Shown: piece after piece, positions 57,645-64,000 of the stretch
How the letters are laid out: each line of letters opens with the position of its first letter
Position numbering within the stretch: the stretch's first letter is position 1
Assembly (NCBI RefSeq): GCF_013368755.1
Contig: NC_049563.1
Coordinates: 4,030,001-4,094,000, forward strand
Direction of reading: 5' to 3'
Length of the DNA stretch: 64,000 nucleotides
Source of the DNA: Talaromyces rugulosus
Taxonomy: Eukaryota > Ascomycota > Eurotiomycetes > Eurotiales > Trichocomaceae
The notes under the pieces: model-generated
Seen by the model: the letters and a program-made list of their open reading frames with translations, nothing else
Databases searched by the model: none
Told to the model about the DNA's origin: nothing
Program-made: the position numbers and the translations under genes

Positions 57645-58338
57645 ATTTGTAGTTTGTGTGTATGTCGAAGTATGCAACTGTGTGGAAATGTAAGCAAAGG
57701 ATATAAAGAATAATGCATGATGTCATAGGGGAGACATGGCAGCGTTTGTACACCATATGCAGGAGAAATAAAGGAAAAATCAACTGGGGAACGATCTCCA
57801 ATGTAACAAAAGGGTAAATCTCTAGTCGCATGAAAGATACAATCTTGAGTGGACGGGGGCATGTGCGATTGCATGCAAAGAGGGGCGCATGCATCTTGCA
57901 TTACACAGAAAATGCCGGTGGAAGACGAATCATAGCTGCTGCTGAAGCACTGAACCAGGGGATCCAATAGGCGACGCTTACCTCAAAAGAATAGTCTCAG
58001 TTGAAAGGGCTGCTTCGAAACGAATTTCTGAAGAAGAAGAAATCTCCAAAATAATTTGAAGTGATCGTCAGTCAGTGTCTTCTGCGGGGAGATCGATGCA
58101 AACATTGCAAAGTCACCTCTGACAGCTCCAACCAATCAGAATCAACACCAACATCGCCAATCATCTATAGATGGGGTGGAATTAAATGTAGCATGACATT
58201 TAAATGTTGTTAATTAATGCTCATATTCCAGACTAATTGGGGGTATCTCTTAGAATTCAGATTGTTTTCAGTCCTCAACTCTACTTTGACATATATGGAA
58301 TCACCTAGTCATGAAAGAAACCACAGCTAACTCATAAC
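57645..58338. other. TBCA promoter and 3' flank of neighbouring gene
   Basis: 694 bases with no gene. The left part is the TBCA leader and promoter, and a 5' UTR intron is possible. AT-rich from about 58190. Open frames on the minus strand here only extend from the TBCA exon. Confidence 0.45.
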
Positions 58339-59118
58339 TCACCGGCTCCCAAACTCAACTGACAAGCAAACACCAGGTCCCTGGCGTGTCTCATACAAGC
58401 CCAGCTCGTTTTCTACACGCACGCAAACCTCCTTCCATTCGACATTGGCCCGGACTGATCCTCTCGGTAAGGGTTTGTTTTGATTGGCCTCTTCGTGTTT
58501 ACCCCGCCATCCCAATTTGTGGTCTGCTACGATTGCCTCTGAGGGAATGGTGGGATCGAGCCATGACTTTGATTCCTTTTTTGTCTTGTTGGATCGGAAC
58601 CAGCCTGAGGATTTCTTTGTCTCCACCGGTGTAGGTGGTGTAGGTTCAACAGGAGGTGTTGGATTAGAAACTGATGCGTTGTTGGTGTCTTGCTCGACGC
58701 GATGACCACCCTGTTCCAAGCGCATGCGCAGGTTAACTGCCAGCTCCTCTACCACGGCTGGTTGTCTCCAGAACTGCAGAGTGTGTTCCTCTCCTTTTAA
58801 ACGAACAAGGTGGACGACATCAGTGGATGCAAATCCCAAGACCTCTGGTTCCTTTGGTGTTGAATATGAAGATTGTTCACTCGTGTTTGGTTGTAGAGAG
58901 TCCACATTGGAGGGGATCAGAAGAAAGACAGTTTTGTAGAGACCAGAGGCAGCCTGGGCCTCTAGTAGCGGATCGACATGTGTTGAGAGTATGTCTCGCA
59001 CACGATCTAAGCGAACTTGATCGAGCTGTTGATGCAGTGCTGACCTGGGTTGTGCAGAATAAAGGCTTTCATACGATGGCACTGGATCGTCGTGGTTGAG
59101 AAATGAGGATTTCGACAT
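58339..59118 (-). CDS. Conserved fungal protein of unknown function
   Basis: A single frame of 259 residues from the ATG at 59118 (MSKSSFLNHDDPVPSYESLY). I do not recognise a family name. An N-terminal helical segment (LHQQLDQVRLDRVRDILSTH) precedes a mixed region with YKTVFLLIPSN. A Pro/Thr-rich linker carries a basic insertion (WFRSNKTKKESKSW), and a final beta-rich segment (VRANVEWKEVCVRVENELGL) ends EFGSR. There is no signal peptide or membrane helix. The stop overlaps a GTGAGT donor-like sequence at 58342–58337, so a further 3' exon is possible. Divergent from floA. Confidence 0.62.
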   Translation of the reverse strand: MSKSSFLNHDDPVPSYESLYSAQPRSALHQQLDQVRLDRVRDILSTHVDPLLEAQAASGLYKTVFLLIPSNVDSLQPNTSEQSSYSTPKEPEVLGFASTDVVHLVRLKGEEHTLQFWRQPAVVEELAVNLRMRLEQGGHRVEQDTNNASVSNPTPPVEPTPPTPVETKKSSGWFRSNKTKKESKSWLDPTIPSEAIVADHKLGWRGKHEEANQNKPLPRGSVRANVEWKEVCVRVENELGLYETRQGPGVCLSVEFGSR

Positions 59119-59926
59119 GGCGTTCAAGATTTCGACTTGAATGAGGGAATTTGGAGATTCAAAGAACTAGATGTGACCGCGTCAGTGACAGAAACTGAAG
59201 AAGGGGCTTGGCAGAAAGGTGCCTTGCAAACGGGGCACTCCGCCATGCCTTGGCAGTCGGGCCAAAGTGAGGCAATTTCCAGCATTGAAAGAGTGCCCCG
59301 TGACAAGCACTGCCCCTGCCAATGTATGCACGAGTCATTACTGCCGCGCGAACCGAGAGTTGCAACCAGTAGGCGACACAAGCCGCATCGCAAGCGCCCG
59401 ACCAAAAGCCAGGTTTGCCTCGCTTACCCCAAGGAAGAGCCTCACAAGCTACCCGAAGAAGAATAGCAAGCGCCTCAAAAGCCGCCACAACAAGAAAATA
59501 GCCAATAGACCCCAAAATGCTGTGCACGATGGCTGCTCGTTCTTTGGCTTGGCAGCGGTGACGACAACGCGGCAAGGCTGACTTGGCTGTCCGTAATACT
59601 CCGCGAACTATTCAGTGTTTTACGGGTAAAGCGGGCCGCTACTTCCTATTCCGGACTGGCGTCTACCTGCGGCTCACAGTGCCCGACGGAGCTAGGCCAA
59701 AAGGGGACTGGACCTGTTATATATGTACCCCGGCCCCCCACTGGCAATTGTCCAATGGCATCCCGCCAAGTGGGTCCTCTGCACCTGCCCTGTTTGATAT
59801 AAAAGGCACGCTGCAGCTCTTTCCTGCCAGCTTTGATTCTCTCGTGTGCAACAGCCTCATCAGAGAACCTCATCCACTGACACTACTTCTCTCACATCCA
59901 CATCAAATATCAACATCACCGCCACA
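59119..59926. promoter_or_regulatory. Bidirectional promoter region upstream of floA
   Basis: 808 bases between divergent genes. A TATA-like GATATAAAAG lies at 59796–59805, about 120 bases before the floA ATG, and is followed by a pyrimidine-rich leader that ends CACCGCCACAATG, a good start context. Open frames in this region (59137–59466, 59583–59930) read through promoter and leader and are not supported as genes. Confidence 0.6.
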
Positions 59927-61636
59927 ATGAGGTATGTATTCTCCCGCGAGGTCTTGTTCTCCATGGCCTGGCAGTAATGGCGAATGAGCCTTGGGCATCC
60001 CTAATCAGGCTTGCAGATACCATATAGCCAGCGCCAATGAATACCTGGTCATTACAGGTGCCGGCATTCCGGACTTGCGCATCTGCAAGAAAGCATTTGT
60101 GTACCCATGGCAGAAGGCAAGTCTAGCGCAAACAGCGTCAAAACAGATCCGTCCATTTTCTAACGTTGCACCTCCAGATCTCTAGGATCTCTGTCATGCC
60201 CTTTGACTTTCCCCTGAACCTACAGGCCATGACCCTCGAGAAGCTGCAGTTTGCTCTCCCCGCCGTTTTCACTATTGGTCCCGACAACGAGCTTGACGCC
60301 CTGAAGAAGTATGCTCTCTTACTCTCCGGAACGACCGAAGGCGATGAGCAGTTGCAACCCAAGGTTCATGTGCCCGCCCGTCGCAACCATGTGCAAGACA
60401 TTGTCAAGGGTATTATCGAGGGTGAAACCCGTGTCATTGTCTCCAGCATGACCATGGAAGAGATCTTCAAGGAGCGCCAGATCTTTAAAGCAAAGGGTTT
60501 GTCCCCTCTTTCTGGTGTTATTACACCGTAGCATTTGAACTAACATTATCCTAGTTATTGAGAACGTCCAGAACGAACTGCAGCAATTTGGTCTACGAAT
60601 GTAAGTTGCTTCTTGATTCTGTACAGATCGAGCAGCACACTAACGAGCCACAGCTACAATGCCAACGTCAAAGAGCTGCAAGATACCCCTGGAAGCGAAT
60701 ACTTTGCTTTCCTTAGCCGCAAGGCTCATGAAGGTGCTTCTAACCAGGCCAAGATCGACGTCGCCGAGGCCCGAATGCGCGGTGAGATTGGAGAGGCCGA
60801 AAAGAAGGGTCGCACCAAACAGGAGATCTCCAAGATCGATGCCGAAACAGCCGTTCTTGAGACCAAGCGCAAGGCGGAAAAAGCCAAGGCCGACTCCGAA
60901 CTGACCAATCGTCAAACCGAACTTGAACGAGATATTAAACTGGCCAAGATCACAGCCCAGCGCCAAACGGAAATGAGAGACGCCGAATTGCAAAAATCCG
61001 TCGAGTCCGCCCGCGCCGAGACCGAATTGGAGCGTCTTCGTGCCAGCGATGTCACAAAGAGCAAGATCGCCCGTGAATCTGCTGAGCAACGGGCCGATGC
61101 TTCATTCTATACAGAGCAGAAGTCTGCCGATGCTGCCTTTTACCGTCAGAAGATTGATTCCGACGCAGCCTGTATGTCTTCCCTTTCTTTCCATTTTATT
61201 GCCCCTGGATAAATAATTGGGAATTTACTAATATCGTGTTATAGACTACCGCCAGAAGCGTGAAGCAGAAGGTATTATGGAAATGGCCAAAGCATACCGC
61301 GAAATGGTCGACACCCTCGGCGGCCCACAGGGCTTCCTCCAGTTCAGAATGATCGAGACTGGAATCTACGAGAAATTGGCCAAGGCCAATGCTACTGCTG
61401 TCAATGGAATGCAGCCCAAGATTACTACTTGGAATACAGGGTCAGCTGCTGGCGAAGCGGATGCTGCTGCCCCAATCAGGAACATCATGCAGTCCTTGCC
61501 ACCTCTGCTAAGCACCATCCACGAGCAGACCGGCATTGCACCACCTAGCTGGTTGGCCCAAATGCCAAAGAATACAGAAGCTGATGCTGCCGCTGCCGCT
61601 GCCGCTGCAAAGAAGGCTAAGATCAATGGTAACTGA
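59927..61636 (+). CDS. floA: Flotillin/reggie-like membrane scaffold (FloA)
   Basis: A SPFH/prohibitin-domain protein that forms plasma-membrane microdomains. Exons are 59927–59931, 60017–60116, 60178–60496, 60555–60600, 60654–61171 and 61245–61636, giving 459 residues. The SPFH domain starts YHIASANEYLVITGAGI and includes MPFDFPLNLQAMTLEKLQF. Residues about 190–340 form the flotillin coiled coil of Glu/Ala/Lys heptads. The C terminus is Ala-rich before KKAKINGN. The second intron appears to use a GC donor (GCAAGT at 60117) with a normal AG at 60177. This gives exactly the spacing expected between the first strand and MPFDF, and no nearby GT donor keeps frame. The first coding exon is only 5 bases. 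Confidence 0.93.
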
Positions 61637-63063
61637 GATGGTCCATCTGGTTTTCCTTGAAATCTTAGTTATCGTGTCTCTTGAACCAGTCCCTCGTTCC
61701 GTTTGTGATGCGATGCGATCAGTTTTCTATTCCTCCGATTTCTATGTCTTCTTTCTTTTGTTCTCTTTTTATTTGACTTGCTTTGAATCTTGCTCACGTT
61801 ATTGATACCACACCGTTTCCTATGTCCAATGCTATTTTATTTCAATACCACCATATAGACCGTTCCTGACGATGTCGTTGCTTTTTGATTTTAATAACAA
61901 TTGGTTTTTATTTCTACCTAAGTTGGCTATCACCTCATTTAGGAAAACCACCTTCAACCTGATCTAACCAGACCTATGATTTTGGATCTTGGTGTCGCCT
62001 TTAGGTAGATCACAAAGTGTCAACTCACTAACTGAACTTAAATAACCATCAATTAATAACAATAGCAAGACTAATACGGCTGCTTACCAACCAATAATTT
62101 CCAAAGTAATACAGGTCTCCAATAAAACTTGGCTCTGCTGAATATTTTTGCCGTGGCTTAACTAAAAGGATAAATCATTGTGGGGTCTCCAGGTATTGCC
62201 TCCACATCCACATTTAACATTTGAACCCTATTCCGGAACTTGAAAATAATAGTCTGTTTTCACTTCCTTTATTTGTCTCTTCGGAACTTGTTAGTAAAAT
62301 AAAATAATATCCATTTTGTCACTAGTTGAATGTATGAATATACCATTGATTTGGGTAGGAAATGAAGAAAATCGGCTTTTTCCATAGCTTAGGGATAAAG
62401 GATGAAAGTAGTGTTACTGGGCTAAAGCATTGGTGACTACACTTCAAATATGTTCCAAGGCAATAAATTCTACGGTGGTGCGTGTAGGATGCTTTAAGGC
62501 GATGCCATAAGTCGTTCCTGGTCAAAGTGCACTGCTACTAGCAAACCTCTTTACGTGGTGTTGGAAGAAAGACATGAAGGTGCCATCTCATCGCTAAATA
62601 TATCCATATGTGAAGCCCATAGCCTCGTATACTCAAGCCACAACAACTCTATCTTGAAACTTACAGAAAATACCTAGCTACAAGGATCTACTTCCCCATG
62701 GGGACCGTGGGGATGTCTGGGGGTATACACGGTGATCTTCAAGTTCAAACTGCATGTGCTAGCATTTCTCCACATTGCCCCACTACTTTATGCTTGTTTT
62801 CTTGTCATTGCGGAAGGGGTCATCAGACAGGAAATGAGAGGATCGAGTGCCAACTATTCTGTGTGTCGGCGGTGGGCGTGTTGATATGATTTGACAAGCA
62901 AATAGCTTTCATTAGGAATTCGGGTAGCACACTAGACTCGTTAGACTTTTACTGTTTATATAGAATAAAGTAGTTCCAACTCAGTAAAATTGACTCAGAA
63001 TATTATCAACGTCCCAACGAGTGTCCCCACTGGTTGTCCATAACTCAAATCGACTATTTTATC
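61637..63063. other. Intergenic region before the sugar porter
   Basis: 1.4 kb without a supported gene. The left 250 bases are T-rich floA 3' UTR. AT-rich sequence follows with no long frames or RNA gene recognised. The right end is the promoter of the MFS gene. Confidence 0.5.
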
Positions 63064-64000
63064 ATGGCTCGCGAACAAAATGGAGTGCGCGCCAACTGGA
63101 AATGCTTAGCTGCATGTACCTTGGTATCTATGTCGCCGTTTCAGTATGGTGTTGACTTTACTTTGATCGGCGGCTTTCAAGCCATGGTCGGGTTCCTTCA
63201 GGTATAGTTTTTTTTAAAGAATACGTTACTATCGCACACACTGAAGCTGTGGAATGGTATAGGTATATGGAGAACCGTCGGCCACATCTTCTATTGGATA
63301 CAACATAAGCTACACTCGACAGCAACTAATATCTTCGCTGATGACACTTGGGGCATTTATCTCCTCATCTGCAGCAGGCAAGCTCAATTTAAATGCCGAG
63401 TTGATTTTGTTTTAACAATTTATAGGACCGATCGCAACTTATATCGGACGGAAATCTGCTCTTTGGGTAGCTTGTTGTTTGATTTACATAGCAAACATTA
63501 TTATGATGACCACCGAATCTATTGGTGCCTTATATGCCGGTCGGTTTATTATCGGCCTTGGAAATGGCCTGCTTCTGACTTTTGGGCAACTCTACATTCA
63601 AGTATGTGGAGGTTCTCTTTGATTTAAAATATGTCCAGATTGGTAACTTGATTAAACCCAGGAAATTTCTCCGGCTCGCTATCGTGGCGTTATGATCTCG
63701 ATCTTTCAATGCTGGACATCTTTTGGCTCCTTGATTGGAACTATTGTCGACAACTTCACCGCCAAAATCATCGGGAAAAATAGTTACATTATCCCACTAG
63801 GAATCATCTACGTGATACCTGTAATTCTGTGCTTTGGGATGTTTCTCATTCCAGAATCTCCTCGCTGGCTTTTGCAGCAACACAAAAGGGAGCAAGCTCA
63901 CAAGGCATTGATGTGGCTTCGTCCTAGCACTGAAATTGTCGAAGCCGAAATGGCTGACATCCAAGCTGCCCTAGACATGGAACAGAACCTTGCTGCTAGC
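63064..64000 (+). CDS. Sugar-porter MFS transporter (3' end outside window)
   Basis: A proton-coupled sugar transporter of the major facilitator superfamily, sugar-porter type. Exons seen are 63064–63201, 63263–63377, 63426–63601 and 63662 to the window end. It begins MAREQNGVRANWKCLAAC, with a first helix and GFQAMVGFLQ. Family signatures are present: GPIATYIGRK (loop 2–3), GRFIIGLGNG, EISPARYRG and the PESPRWLL motif at the end of helix 6. About 250 residues are seen of an expected ~520. The second intron has a GC donor (GCAAGC at 63378) and joins …SSAA to GPIA in frame. The substrate cannot be told from this half; alpha-glucoside-type porters are one possibility. Confidence 0.9.

Noticed and set aside
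59137..59930. Plus-strand frames upstream of floA as a separate gene
   Set aside because: They cover the TATA-like box and leader of floA and have no domain.
1..64000. tRNA, rRNA or CRISPR arrays
   Set aside because: I scanned by eye for B-box-like GGTTCGA motifs and regular spaced repeats and saw none convincing; a tRNA with an intron could still be missed without a covariance search.

Overview
The window is filamentous ascomycete DNA. It carries many short GT–AG introns (45–160 nt), Zn2Cys6 regulators, a leashin (Woronin-body tether) gene, a flotillin of the Aspergillus FloA type and several multicopy fungal gene families. These point to Pezizomycotina, most likely Eurotiales (Aspergillus/Penicillium relatives). 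No bacterial, viral or organellar genes were seen. All exon structures below were derived by hand from splice signals and reading-frame continuity; no search or alignment was run.

Layout. 0–5.8 kb is an accessory stretch: an AflR-like Zn2Cys6 regulator, AT-rich sequence containing a short inverted-repeat element, a broken short-chain dehydrogenase and an F-box protein. 5.8–22.7 kb is one giant gene, about 5,526 codons in three exons, read as leashin. 23.6–26.5 kb is a CorA/Alr-type Mg2+ transporter and 26.9–27.8 kb a cysteine-rich single-pass membrane protein. 27.8–31.8 kb is gene-poor and holds a decayed farnesyl-diphosphate-synthase paralogue. 31.8–34.5 kb is a Vac7-like activator of PI(3,5)P2 synthesis, and 37.1–39.8 kb a DUF3824-type repeat protein. 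40–43.6 kb is another gene-poor stretch with remnants of multicopy families.

43.7–61.6 kb is a dense, conserved block: ribosomal protein eL42, a 2H-phosphoesterase-like protein, Rub1/NEDD8, elongin A, a MULE-derived WRKY-GCM1-type protein, a Tho7-like THO subunit, tubulin cofactor A, a conserved unknown and flotillin. Inserted in it (48.8–53.5 kb) is a probable catabolic pair, a phenol-hydroxylase-type flavin monooxygenase and a Zn2Cys6 regulator. The window ends inside a sugar-porter MFS gene.

Functional links are few, as expected for a fungal chromosome. Rub1 and elongin A both belong to cullin-ligase biology. The monooxygenase and the adjacent regulator may form an inducible unit. The strongest oddities are: the repeated lysine-cluster modules in leashin; a glycine/alanine plus RS-rich module shared by leashin and the DUF3824 protein 15–30 kb away; an FPP synthase paralogue with an 8-bp tandem duplication that cuts off its C terminus; and two apparent GC–AG introns.
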